A stretch of DNA of 64,000 nucleotides. It comes from an uncultured Brevundimonas sp. (lineage in GTDB: Bacteria > Pseudomonadota > Alphaproteobacteria > Caulobacterales > Caulobacteraceae). Positions 1 through 8,579 of the stretch are shown in pieces. The stretch's first letter is position 1. Each line of letters begins with the position of its first letter. Location of the stretch: contig NZ_CALMFB010000013.1 of the NCBI RefSeq assembly GCF_937863155.1, forward strand, positions 1-64,000, given 5' to 3'. The notes beneath the pieces are model-generated. The model was given only the letters and a program-made list of their open reading frames with translations, was not told the origin of the DNA and searched no databases. A program made the position numbers and the translations under genes.

Positions 1-760
<760 letters not shown>

Positions 761-965
761 AGTTGACTTCTGACCTAAGCATGACAGCGCCGAAGCGCCG
801 TCTGGCATTAGTTCTACGTATTCTTGACGAGATCCCACGTTCACCGATCCGAAGACCGGTTACATGGTATGTCTTTTCAAAAAGACCGCAGATGTCAGTG
901 TCGATGATAACCTCTAGGGTTATCGCCAGGACACCGCCGCCTGCGTTTCTCTTTCCAGATCAACG

Positions 966-977
966 ATTTCAAAGACC
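966..977 (-). promoter_or_regulatory. boxA-like antitermination element in the rRNA leader
   Basis: On the minus strand the leader reads GGTCTTTGAAAT about 200 nt upstream of the 16S 5' end. This resembles the boxA element (core CTTTGA) that loads the Nus antitermination complex on rRNA transcripts. Assignment rests on motif and position only. Confidence 0.5.
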
Positions 978-1031
978 TCAGGAACCGGAGACCGACCCCA
1001 CCGTTTAGCGCCCGGTTGCGGCGGAGGCGGC

Positions 1032-1060
1032 GATGTAGTCGCCTCAGTGTTTCGTGTCAA
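1032..1060 (-). promoter_or_regulatory. rRNA promoter, proximal copy (candidate)
   Basis: On the minus strand TTGACA (1060-1055) is followed after exactly 17 nt by TACATC (1037-1032). A GC-rich stretch that includes GCCGCCTCCGCCG (1031-1019) follows directly. A near-consensus -35, ideal spacing and a GC-rich discriminator are what is expected of a stringently controlled rRNA promoter. The same arrangement recurs upstream at 1209-1237. Confidence 0.5.
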
Positions 1061-1208
1061 GCGATCTTCCGAAGAAGTTTCTCTTTTTCACGACCCCGCT
1101 TGGCGGCGAGGGAGGCGCTGTTTAGCGCCTCGATTTTCCTAGTCAAGTCGTTCTTTTCAGAAAAGAACTTCTCGGTTCGGAGCCACCCCGGAGGGCGGCG
1201 GAGGCGGC

Positions 1209-1237
1209 TACCTAAAGAGGCGACCTCTCCGTGTCAA
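1209..1237 (-). promoter_or_regulatory. rRNA promoter, distal copy (candidate)
   Basis: On the minus strand TTGACA (1237-1232), a 17-nt spacer and TAGGTA (1214-1209) are followed by the same 13-nt discriminator GCCGCCTCCGCCG (1208-1196) found after the proximal promoter. An A-rich run lies just upstream of the -35 and could act as an UP element. Between the two promoters lie two small inverted repeats (1112-1131 and 1150-1168). Confidence 0.5.
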
Positions 1238-1560
1238 CCGGGCCTTTCGACCTTTTTTGCAATCACCGAAACCGAAGTTTCCGAGGCCGCAAAAAACCGT
1301 CCCAGGAAGCCGGAGGGGCTTCCCTCAGTTCGTTTGGACGATTCGATTGAAGCGCGGAGACTAGTCGGCGGCGTTTCGAAAAGCAAGGGGCCGAGGCCGT
1401 CTTTCTTTCCTGTGGAGCCTGGGAAACTGATGTCTCCGCGGCCCCGCCGTCCAGCCCGTCTCCGAGCGAGGCGGCGGTATACGGAGGGGCTCCGAAGACC
1501 GCAAGCGGCTTTTTCGTGGCCGGACGGTTTTTCTCGCAGACTCCGGGTCCGCGACCCCGC
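1238..1560. other. Intergenic stretch upstream of the rRNA promoters
   Basis: About 320 bases between the distal rRNA promoter and the stop codon of the CBS-domain gene. Apart from a 7-bp stem (1305-1311 with 1317-1323) and an A/T-rich run near 1290 I see nothing. The reading frames crossing it have no ribosome-binding site or recognisable protein. Confidence 0.6.
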
Positions 1561-1989
1561 TCAGCCCGCCGCTATATAGGTTCTGAGGCTTTCGGCCTCG
1601 CGCGATGCGGCCGCGATCTGGCATTTCACCACGTCGCCGATCGACACCACGCCGCACAGACGCTCTTCCTTCAGCACGGGCAGATGGCGGATTCGCCGAT
1701 CCGTCATGCGCGTCATCAGCACATCGACCGTCTCGGCCGGCTGGGCGAAGACCACCTCGCGGGTCATATAGTCGTCGACCGGCCGGTCCAGCGCGCCCTG
1801 CCCGTCGCGCGCCACGGCGCGAACCACGTCGCGTTCCGACATGACGCCGACCACCCGGTCGTCCTGACAGACCATCAAGGCGCCGATGCGTCTCTGCTCC
1901 AGCTCGCGACACGCCTGGCCGACGGTCAGTTCGGGCGGAATGGCGAAGACGGCGTCGCCCTTGGACTTCAGGATTTCGGCGACCAGCAT
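1561..1989 (-). CDS. CBS-domain protein (tandem CBS pair)
   Basis: A 142-residue protein made almost entirely of two CBS motifs (about residues 8-60 and 73-130). Motifs such as GVMSERDVVRAVA and GVVSIGDVV are typical of stand-alone CBS pairs, which bind adenosine nucleotides or related ligands and often regulate a partner. No catalytic domain is fused, so the partner cannot be named. The ATG at 1989 has a GGAG ribosome-binding site that lies right beside a 16-bp palindrome (2002-2017). The rhomboid gene ends 51 bp upstream on the same strand, so the two may be co-transcribed. Confidence 0.88.
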   Translation of the reverse strand: MLVAEILKSKGDAVFAIPPELTVGQACRELEQRRIGALMVCQDDRVVGVMSERDVVRAVARDGQGALDRPVDDYMTREVVFAQPAETVDVLMTRMTDRRIRHLPVLKEERLCGVVSIGDVVKCQIAAASREAESLRTYIAAG

Positions 1990-2001
1990 GGCGACGCTCC
2001 T

Positions 2002-2017
2002 TCTCTATATATAGAGA
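2002..2017. promoter_or_regulatory. 16-bp perfect palindrome before the CBS gene
   Basis: TCTCTATATATAGAGA is a perfect palindrome abutting the ribosome-binding site of the CBS-domain gene. It could be an operator, a -10 region, or an RNA hairpin close to the ribosome-binding site. Such an AT-rich block is unusual in this GC-rich region. The core CTATATATAG recurs inside the rhomboid gene at 2409-2418. Confidence 0.55.
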
Positions 2018-2040
2018 GCGCGGCCGCGGACGGGGCCGCT

Positions 2041-2730
2041 TCAGTCGACAGGGTCGCCCAGACGCGGCGTCGAATCAAATCCCGGCTTCGTGTTCGCGAA
2101 CCAGCGGATCAGCGGGCCGATAGCCAAAAGCCCGACAACATAGCCGAAGGCGTGCGCTTCCCAGGCGATGCGGCCGCCCGAAACGCCGGGCGCCAGGCCG
2201 ATCAGGCCGATGACCAGATTCGCCGCCATCCAGCCGGCGCTGGACTGAATCACCCGCCGATCCGTCAGCGGCATCAGCCGCCCGGACCCGATCTCCAGCC
2301 GCATGGCCGCGCCGATCAGGCCGAACACCCCGCCCGAGGCGCCGACCAGCGCATCGCTTGCCCCCCAATGCACCAGCCCATACCCCAGGGCCGCCAGCAT
2401 GCCGGACACTATATATAGGCACAGAAACGCCCCCGCCCCGCGCAGACCCTCCAGCCGCCGCAGAATCGGCGCGCCAAAGGCCAGGGCCCCCACGGCGTTC
2501 ATGATGGCGTGCATCCATCCGGCGTGCAGCAGCATCGAAGTGAACAGGCCGGTCCAGCGCCCCTGGGCCAGATCCGCCGGCGAAAAGGCCCAGCCCAGGC
2601 CGCCGTCGGCCAGGCGCACCTGAAAGGCATAGAGAATCGGCATCGACGCCGCCAATGCGACCGCCAGCAGCGGCGCATTGAACAACGGCTGGCGCCGGGA
2701 CGGTTCGATTCGCGGATCTGACCAGGGCAT
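2041..2730 (-). CDS. Rhomboid-family intramembrane serine protease
   Basis: A 229-residue polytopic membrane protein. The rhomboid signature is clear: HxxxN (H74-N78) in the second helix, GASG with the catalytic serine at S132, and the partner histidine H193 in a later helix (sequence EAHAFGYVVG). Rhomboids cut transmembrane segments inside the bilayer; the bacterial substrates are usually unknown. The length fits the short bacterial form with six helices and no extra domains. It is transcribed divergently from the hfa operon; the 113-bp gap between them carries a TTAA-type element. Codons CTA and ATA at 2409-2418 are unusual for this genome. Confidence 0.9.
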   Translation of the reverse strand: MPWSDPRIEPSRRQPLFNAPLLAVALAASMPILYAFQVRLADGGLGWAFSPADLAQGRWTGLFTSMLLHAGWMHAIMNAVGALAFGAPILRRLEGLRGAGAFLCLYIVSGMLAALGYGLVHWGASDALVGASGGVFGLIGAAMRLEIGSGRLMPLTDRRVIQSSAGWMAANLVIGLIGLAPGVSGGRIAWEAHAFGYVVGLLAIGPLIRWFANTKPGFDSTPRLGDPVD

Positions 2731-2772
2731 GGCGTCCAGATGCGGGGGGAACGCCGCGATCTCAAGCGGTTC

Positions 2773-2785
2773 TTAATAACCTTAA
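2773..2785 (+). promoter_or_regulatory. CtrA-like TTAA repeat upstream of hfaA
   Basis: TTAA-N5-TTAA lies about 60 bp before the hfaA ATG. CtrA, the alphaproteobacterial cell-cycle regulator, recognises TTAA-N7-TTAA, and hfaA is under CtrA control in Caulobacter. The spacing here is two bases short, so this is a candidate only. Confidence 0.35.
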
Positions 2786-2843
2786 TCGAGAGTCACCCAT
2801 CGACCGCCCTTGCGGCCGCGTGAAACCGGAGTCCGTCAACGCC

Positions 2844-3284
2844 ATGTCGCGGCATCTGAACAGCCTGGCCTGCGCCGCCATTCTGGTTGTCGGCGCCCTG
2901 CCGTGCACCGCCTTCGCCCAGTCGGCCGGATCATCCGGCGCCGGCGCCTTTCAGGTCGGCTATGGCGGTTCGCGCTACACCACCGCGCGCCAGGCGACCG
3001 GCTCGACCCGCGACGCCAACGGCAACCGGCTGGTGATCGACGGCATCATCCAGACGGGGGCCTCCAGCTATTCCAGCGCCTCGGGCGGCGTGGCCAGCGC
3101 CTATTCCGGCGCGGGCGGCAGCGGAAACGGCCAGACCCAGATCGGCGGCGCCACCGCCATCGGCAACAGCCTGAACGTCGTGGTTCAGGGCAACAACAAC
3201 ACGGTGATCGTGAACTCCAACCAGACCAACACCGGCAATGTCACCGCCGGCACGGCGCTGAACGGGAATCTGAGGCTTCCATGA
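2844..3284 (+). CDS. hfaA: HfaA, curlin-like holdfast anchor protein
   Basis: A 146-residue exported protein with a signal peptide ending near ALPCTAFAQ. The C-terminal third is rich in Asn/Gln/Gly with a curlin-like pattern (GNSLNVVVQGNNNTVIVNSN), as expected for the amyloid-like HfaA subunit that helps fix the polysaccharide holdfast to the cell in Caulobacter. The ATG at 2844 is chosen because it starts a clean signal peptide and has GGAG upstream; an in-frame GTG at 2820 has no ribosome-binding site. Its stop overlaps the hfaB start (ATGA, 3281-3284), which indicates translational coupling. Confidence 0.85.
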   Translation: MSRHLNSLACAAILVVGALPCTAFAQSAGSSGAGAFQVGYGGSRYTTARQATGSTRDANGNRLVIDGIIQTGASSYSSASGGVASAYSGAGGSGNGQTQIGGATAIGNSLNVVVQGNNNTVIVNSNQTNTGNVTAGTALNGNLRLP

Positions 3285-4285
3285 TCGCTCGTCCGTTGAA
3301 GATCGGCGCGGCCCTGTCGGCCCTGGCCCTGCTGTCCGGGTGCGTTTCGACGACCGCCGGGCCGTCGGGCCTGTATGCGACACCCATCGGCAATGCGCCG
3401 GTGACGGCCAATCCGACCCCCTATTCCACCGGCCTGTATTGCTTGGCCGACTATGCCCGGCGCTACAATCTGCCGTCGCCGCGCATCGCCGTGGGCCGGA
3501 TCAGCGACTATACCGGCACGGTGTCGGCCGATGGCGGACGCCAGATCACCGGCGGCGCCTCCCTGATGGCCTATTCGGCCCTGGCCAAGGCCGGCGCCCG
3601 CATCGTGGAGCGGTTCGACACCTCGGTGTCGGAACTGGAGCTGCGCTACGCCAACAACAAGCTGATCGGGGACGCGGGCCAGGGCGGCCCTGAAGACGCC
3701 CAGTATCGCCGCATCCTGGCCGGTCAGGTGCCGGGGTCCGACTTCTATATCGTCGGCGGCATCACCGAGGTGAATTACAACATTGGCTCGGCCGGCTTCG
3801 ACGCCGGCATGGGCGAGGTCGATTCCAACCGCGGCGGCTCGGGCGTCATCACCGGCAAGGTGTTCGTGATGAACGTGGCCATGGACCTGCGCCTGGTCCA
3901 GACCACCACGCTGGAGGTGGTCGACGTCATCTCCTACCAGAAGCAGATTGTCGGCCGCGAGATCTCGGCCGGGGTGTTCGACTTCCTGAACGGCAATGTC
4001 TTCGACATCTCGGCCGGGCGCGGCGGCTTCGAGCCGGTGCAGCTGGCGGTCCGTTCGGTCGTCGAGCGGGCGATCATCGAGATGATGGCCAATCTGTACG
4101 GCGCGCCCGGACCCGAGGCCTGCCTGGACACCCGCAACGAGCTGCTGCGCGACACCACCGTGGGTCCGACCGGCGGCTATTACCCGGCCTACGCCAATAC
4201 GGAAACGAACAATGGCCAGACTCGCGCCGACCCGTCTCGCTGGCATGATCGCCGCGACGGCGATGTGCGCCGCAGCCGCTACTGA
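3281..4285 (+). CDS. hfaB: HfaB, CsgG-like outer-membrane lipoprotein
   Basis: A 334-residue lipoprotein: the signal sequence ends in the lipobox LLSGC (Cys21). The body resembles CsgG, the oligomeric outer-membrane pore that secretes curli subunits, with the repeated Gly-rich beta segments and the pattern RIAVGRISDYTG near residue 70. In Caulobacter HfaB is needed for export and assembly of HfaA and HfaD. It starts by a 4-bp overlap with hfaA and its 3' end overlaps hfaD by 74 bp. The open frame extends upstream through hfaA, but that part is the hfaA shadow. Confidence 0.87.
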   Translation: MIARPLKIGAALSALALLSGCVSTTAGPSGLYATPIGNAPVTANPTPYSTGLYCLADYARRYNLPSPRIAVGRISDYTGTVSADGGRQITGGASLMAYSALAKAGARIVERFDTSVSELELRYANNKLIGDAGQGGPEDAQYRRILAGQVPGSDFYIVGGITEVNYNIGSAGFDAGMGEVDSNRGGSGVITGKVFVMNVAMDLRLVQTTTLEVVDVISYQKQIVGREISAGVFDFLNGNVFDISAGRGGFEPVQLAVRSVVERAIIEMMANLYGAPGPEACLDTRNELLRDTTVGPTGGYYPAYANTETNNGQTRADPSRWHDRRDGDVRRSRY

Positions 4286-5465
4286 GGCCGCCGCACAGAC
4301 CGTTCCGCCGGGATCGCTGGTCCTGAACACCCAGTTGCAGCTGGGCGATGTCGTCGCGGGCGAGACCCTGAACGTCGTGGATGTGCGCGAACAGGTCACC
4401 GTGACCAATTCGGCCCACGGCAATGTCCTGATCGGGGCCGTGCAGAACGATTCGCTGACGCTCGGCTCGACCCAGACGCTGCGTGAGGATGTGCAGGCGC
4501 AAACCGTTCTGACCCTGGGCGGCGACACCGAAGGCGTGGTCAGCGCCACGACCCAGGCGCGGGGCAATTACCTGGCCGCCGGCGCCTATGACGCCGATCT
4601 GACGCTGTACGCGACGCAAGAGGTGGACGAGGTCGAGATCACGGCTTCTTCCACCGTCACGGACGAGACCGCCCGCCTGATCGGCGGCGCCTATGTCCAT
4701 TCCGCCGCCATCGCCAATACGGTCGCCGTCGGCGGCGAAGGCGCGACGGTCCAAGGGGTGGTCGACCAGACCTCGGCCGCCACGGTGCGCGCCCACAACT
4801 TCCTGGGCAGCCAGTACATTCCCAACCAGGCCGAGTTCACCAGCCAAGCCATCGCCAACGCCGTGGCGGTCAACAGCGATCAAGCCTCGAACCAGGACCT
4901 GTCGGTGCGCCAGCGCGCCCGCGGCGTCATCGTGGAGGCGGACACCAGCGCCAACTCGGGCAACGCCTGGGATCTGGCGGGCCGGGCCAACGCCGCCGCC
5001 AACCAGACGGTCCTGGCCAATCAGGGCGGATCGCTGATGGCCCGCACGGACCAGGGCAACGACGCCCGCGTGCGCGCCGCCACCATCGTCACCGCCTATG
5101 ATTTCGGCGCCGCCACGGCCCAGGCGCGCGGGGTCGGCAATGAGGTGTCCGCCGGCAACAACGACATCTATCTGGAACTGGACAACACCCAGCTGAACAA
5201 CGGCCGGATCGACGCCACGGCCCAGTTTTCAGGCGCGAACGGCTATGACGCCTATGTCGGCGCCGATGCGGCGGGAAACGTCGTCACCGGCTACGCCTGT
5301 TCGGAATGCCAGGGCGTGATCGACGCCCGCAACACCCAGACCAACACCGCCAACATCACCGCCACGACCAGTGTGACCACAACCGGCGCCAGCCGCGCCG
5401 TGATCGCCGGAGCCAACGCCACCGGCAATTCGGCGACCTTCTATGTGTCGCGGCCCGGAAATTAA
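4212..5465 (+). CDS. hfaD: HfaD, holdfast anchor adhesin
   Basis: A 417-residue exported protein with a signal peptide ending at ATEAAAQ. The rest is built from loosely repeated beta-strand units rich in Ala, Asn, Thr and Gln (for example GNYLAAGAYDADLTL and AIANAVAVNSDQ), consistent with HfaD, the large surface partner of HfaA in the Caulobacter holdfast anchor. The ATG at 4212 has GGAA seven bases upstream and lies inside hfaB; an ATG at 4245 would shorten the signal peptide. Third gene of the hfaABD operon. HfaD is identified largely by position and composition, so slightly less firmly than HfaB. Confidence 0.82.
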   Translation: MARLAPTRLAGMIAATAMCAAAATEAAAQTVPPGSLVLNTQLQLGDVVAGETLNVVDVREQVTVTNSAHGNVLIGAVQNDSLTLGSTQTLREDVQAQTVLTLGGDTEGVVSATTQARGNYLAAGAYDADLTLYATQEVDEVEITASSTVTDETARLIGGAYVHSAAIANTVAVGGEGATVQGVVDQTSAATVRAHNFLGSQYIPNQAEFTSQAIANAVAVNSDQASNQDLSVRQRARGVIVEADTSANSGNAWDLAGRANAAANQTVLANQGGSLMARTDQGNDARVRAATIVTAYDFGAATAQARGVGNEVSAGNNDIYLELDNTQLNNGRIDATAQFSGANGYDAYVGADAAGNVVTGYACSECQGVIDARNTQTNTANITATTSVTTTGASRAVIAGANATGNSATFYVSRPGN

Positions 5466-5492
5466 CTTCCGTTAACTTGCGGCCTGGCGACA

Positions 5493-5510
5493 TGTCACCT
5501 AGAGGTGACA
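5493..5510. promoter_or_regulatory. Operator-like inverted repeat between hfaD and the M16 peptidase gene
   Basis: TGTCACCT-AG-AGGTGACA has 8-bp perfect arms and lies 77 bp before the peptidase start. There is no T-tract, so it is more like a protein-binding site than a terminator. Just upstream is TTAA-N6-TTAAC (5462-5476), a second near-CtrA motif that overlaps the hfaD stop. Confidence 0.45.
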
Positions 5511-5586
5511 CAAGGGGCGTCGGCAAGGTCGGGGCCCGTGTGTCATCGCCTGGCCGGTTGATCGGCAGGCTCTAGGAGACTGCCTG

Positions 5587-8433
5587 ATGCGTCCTGTCCG
5601 CCGACTGCTACTTGCCGCCGTTTCCGGCCTGGCCCTGGGCGCCGCCGCCCTCCCCGCCATGGCCCAGACCGCGCCGTCCTGGACCCAGGCCACCAGCGAC
5701 ATTCCCGCCGACGCCAATGTCCGGTTCGGCCAGCTGGAAAACGGCATGCGCTACGCCATCCTGCGTAACGCCACCCCCGCCGGCCAGGCGTCGCTGCGTC
5801 TGCACATCGCCGCCGGTTCGCTGATGGAGAACGAGGAACAGCTGGGCCTGGCGCACTTCACCGAACACATGCTGTTCAACGGCACCGAAGAGGTGCCCGA
5901 GAATGAGCTGCTGCGCACGCTGGAGCGTCTGGGCCTGTCGTTCGGCGCCGACACCAACGCCATGACCGCCTTCGACCAGACGGTCTATATGCTGGAGCTG
6001 CCGCGCACCGACGACGAGACGGTGGACACCAGCCTGCACATCATGCGCCAGCAGGCGTCGGCCGCCCTGATGACCGCCGAGGCCATCGACGCCGAGCGCG
6101 GCGTCATCGTCGGCGAACAACGCACCCGCGACACGCCGGGCCTGCGCTCGCTGATCGCCCAGCTGAAGCTGCTGGCGCCGGGTCAGCGCCTGCCCGACCG
6201 CCTGCCGATCGGCGATCTGGAGGTCATCCGCACCGCCCCGCGTGAGCGTTTCGTGGACTTCTACACCTCCTATTACCGGCCCGAGCGCGCCACCTTCGTG
6301 GCCGTGGGCGACTTCGACGTGGACGCCATGGAGGCCAAGATCCGCGGCGCCTTCGATTCGTGGCGCGGCGTCGGCGCGGCCGGCCCTGATCCCGACCTGG
6401 GCCAGGTCGCCCCGCGCCAGACCGAAACCAAGATCCTGCTGGAGCCAGGCATCCAGTCCAGCATCCAGCTGAACTGGGTCCGCAATCCCGACCTGGACCC
6501 CGACACCCGCGCCGAACGGCGTGAAGAGACCCTGGAATCGCTGGGCCTGGCGGTGCTGAACCGCCGCCTGGGCGAACTGGCCCGCGCCGACAACCCGCCC
6601 TTCCTGGGTGCCGGCGGCTCGACCAGCGACCTGTGGGATACCGTCGGCGTCGGCGGCGTTTCGGCCGCCTTCAACCCCGGCGGCTGGAAGCGCGCCCTGG
6701 AGACCATCGAGCAGGAGCAGCGCCGCCTGATCCAGTTCGGCGTCAGCCAGGCCGAACTGCAGCGCGAAATCACCGACGTGCGCACCGCCATGGAGAACGC
6801 CGTGGCGCGCGCCGCCACCCGTTCGACCCCCGCCCTGGCCAACGGCCTGGTCGGCGCGGTCAATGACGACCGCGTCTTCGCCAGCCCGGCGACCAATCTG
6901 GAACTGTTCAACGCCGTCGTCGACGGGCTGACGACCGAACAGGTCAACGCCGCCGTCCGCACCGCCTTCCAGGGCCAGGGCCCGGTGATCCTGGTCATCA
7001 CCCCGGTCGAGATCGAAGGGGGCGAAGCCGCCGTCACCTCGGCGTTCGAGGCGTCGCGTCAGGTCGCCGTGACCGCCCGTGCCGACGAAGCCGCCCTGGA
7101 GTGGCCCTATGCCGACTTCGGAACCGCCGCCGCGCCCAGCAACCGCACCGAGGTCGCCGACCTGGGCGCCACCCTGGTCACCTTCCCCAACGGCGTGCGC
7201 CTGACGGTCAAGCCGACCGACTTCCGTGACGACCAGATCCTGGTTCGCGTGCGCACGGGCATCGGCGACCTGGCCATGCCCAGCGACCGCGTCACCGAAG
7301 CCCAGCTGGTCGACAATGTTCTGACCGCCGGCGGCCTGGGCCGCCTGACGGTCGATCAGACCAACCGCGTGCTCAGCGGCCGGACCTACAGCGTCAACGC
7401 CTCCATGGGAACCGACGCCTTCCAGCTGAACGGCGCGACCAAGCCCGAAGACCTGGATCTGCAGATGCAGGTTCTGGCCGCCTATATGACCGATCCGGGC
7501 CTGCGCGCCGCCCCGTTCGAGCAGATCAAGTCGCTGTACCCGCAGCTGATCAGCCAGGTTCGCGCCACGCCGGGCGGCGCCTTCGGCCTGGACGCGGGCG
7601 CCCTTCTGGCCAGCGGCGACCGTCGCGCCGCCACCCCCACGACCGAAGAGGTCGCGGCCATGCAGCTGGACACCCTGCGCACCATCGTGCGTGACGGTCT
7701 GGCCCACGGCCCGATCGACATCGTCATGGTCGGCGACGTCACCGTGGACGACGCCATCAAGTCGGTGGCCTCGACCTTCGGCGCCCTGCCGGCGCGCGGC
7801 GCCGCCGCCACGCCCCCGGCCGGCTCGGACCAGCGCCGCTTCCCGGCCGGGACGGCCGCGCCGGTGCGCCTGACCCATACGGGCCAGCCCAACCAGGCCA
7901 TGGGCTATGTCGCCTGGCCGACCGCCGACGCCATCGGCGACCGCACCCTGTCGCGTCAGCTGGGCATCCTGTCCGACGTGATCCAGCTGCGTCTGAACGA
8001 AGTGATCCGCGAGCAGATGGCCATCGCCTATTCGCCGCGATCGGGCAGCTCGTCCTCGACCACCTTCCCCGGCTACGGCTCCATCTCGGTCCAGGCCGAT
8101 GTGAAGCCCGAGGATCTGCCGCGTCTGTTCGAGGCGGTGGACGCCATCGCCGCCAGCCTGCGCGACACCCCGATCGAGCAGGACGAACTGGTCCGCGCCC
8201 AGCGGCCCTCGGTCGAGGCCCTGCGCCGCAGCCGCAACGACAACGCCTACTGGCTGGGCCAGCTTCAGGACGCCCAGAAGGACCCGGCCAGCCTGGACGA
8301 AATCCGCAACCACGTGGCGGACCTGGAATCGGTCACCCCGGCCGACATCCAGCGTCTGGCCCAGACCTATCTGAAGTCCGCCAACGCCTGGCGCGCCGAG
8401 GTGGTGTCGGAAACCCCCGCCCCGGCCCAGTAA
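5587..8433 (+). CDS. M16-family zinc metallopeptidase, exported
   Basis: A 948-residue protein with a signal peptide (cleavage near PAMAQ) and the inverted zinc motif HxxEH at H90-H94 (HFTEH), with a third ligand expected at E170, the usual ~76 residues downstream. The length fits four M16 domains forming the two halves of a clam-shell, as in PqqL/pitrilysin relatives that degrade peptides in the periplasm. The second half lacks an HxxEH motif, as is normal. The ATG has AGGAGA seven bases upstream. It follows hfaD but has its own 121-bp upstream region, and a strong terminator follows (8459-8486). Confidence 0.93.
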   Translation: MRPVRRLLLAAVSGLALGAAALPAMAQTAPSWTQATSDIPADANVRFGQLENGMRYAILRNATPAGQASLRLHIAAGSLMENEEQLGLAHFTEHMLFNGTEEVPENELLRTLERLGLSFGADTNAMTAFDQTVYMLELPRTDDETVDTSLHIMRQQASAALMTAEAIDAERGVIVGEQRTRDTPGLRSLIAQLKLLAPGQRLPDRLPIGDLEVIRTAPRERFVDFYTSYYRPERATFVAVGDFDVDAMEAKIRGAFDSWRGVGAAGPDPDLGQVAPRQTETKILLEPGIQSSIQLNWVRNPDLDPDTRAERREETLESLGLAVLNRRLGELARADNPPFLGAGGSTSDLWDTVGVGGVSAAFNPGGWKRALETIEQEQRRLIQFGVSQAELQREITDVRTAMENAVARAATRSTPALANGLVGAVNDDRVFASPATNLELFNAVVDGLTTEQVNAAVRTAFQGQGPVILVITPVEIEGGEAAVTSAFEASRQVAVTARADEAALEWPYADFGTAAAPSNRTEVADLGATLVTFPNGVRLTVKPTDFRDDQILVRVRTGIGDLAMPSDRVTEAQLVDNVLTAGGLGRLTVDQTNRVLSGRTYSVNASMGTDAFQLNGATKPEDLDLQMQVLAAYMTDPGLRAAPFEQIKSLYPQLISQVRATPGGAFGLDAGALLASGDRRAATPTTEEVAAMQLDTLRTIVRDGLAHGPIDIVMVGDVTVDDAIKSVASTFGALPARGAAATPPAGSDQRRFPAGTAAPVRLTHTGQPNQAMGYVAWPTADAIGDRTLSRQLGILSDVIQLRLNEVIREQMAIAYSPRSGSSSSTTFPGYGSISVQADVKPEDLPRLFEAVDAIAASLRDTPIEQDELVRAQRPSVEALRRSRNDNAYWLGQLQDAQKDPASLDEIRNHVADLESVTPADIQRLAQTYLKSANAWRAEVVSETPAPAQ

Positions 8434-8458
8434 GGCCGTCGGCAGGACGAACAAGAAA

Positions 8459-8486
8459 GGCCCCGGCGTCGCAGGACGCCGGGGCC
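8459..8486. terminator. Terminator hairpin after the M16 peptidase gene
   Basis: A perfect 12-bp GC stem (8459-8470 with 8475-8486) with a GCAG loop. T-runs are short on both sides, but the position, 26 bp after the peptidase stop and between convergent genes, suits a bidirectional terminator. Confidence 0.75.
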
Positions 8487-8579
8487 AGTTCGTCAGTCGC
8501 GTCGACGGAGGATCGACGTGTCCAATCTAGAGAATCGCATCTGACGCCCGGCTGAACGCGGAGTTCACGTCTTGGGGGG

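Noticed and set aside
2820..2843. GTG at 2820 as the hfaA start
   Set aside because: No ribosome-binding site precedes it and it would place charged residues before the signal peptide; the ATG at 2844 is better.
5608..8454. 948-residue open frame antisense to the M16 peptidase gene
   Set aside because: It is the complement of a real gene with strong codon bias; the peptide is Gly/Gln/His-rich, has no motif and no ribosome-binding site.
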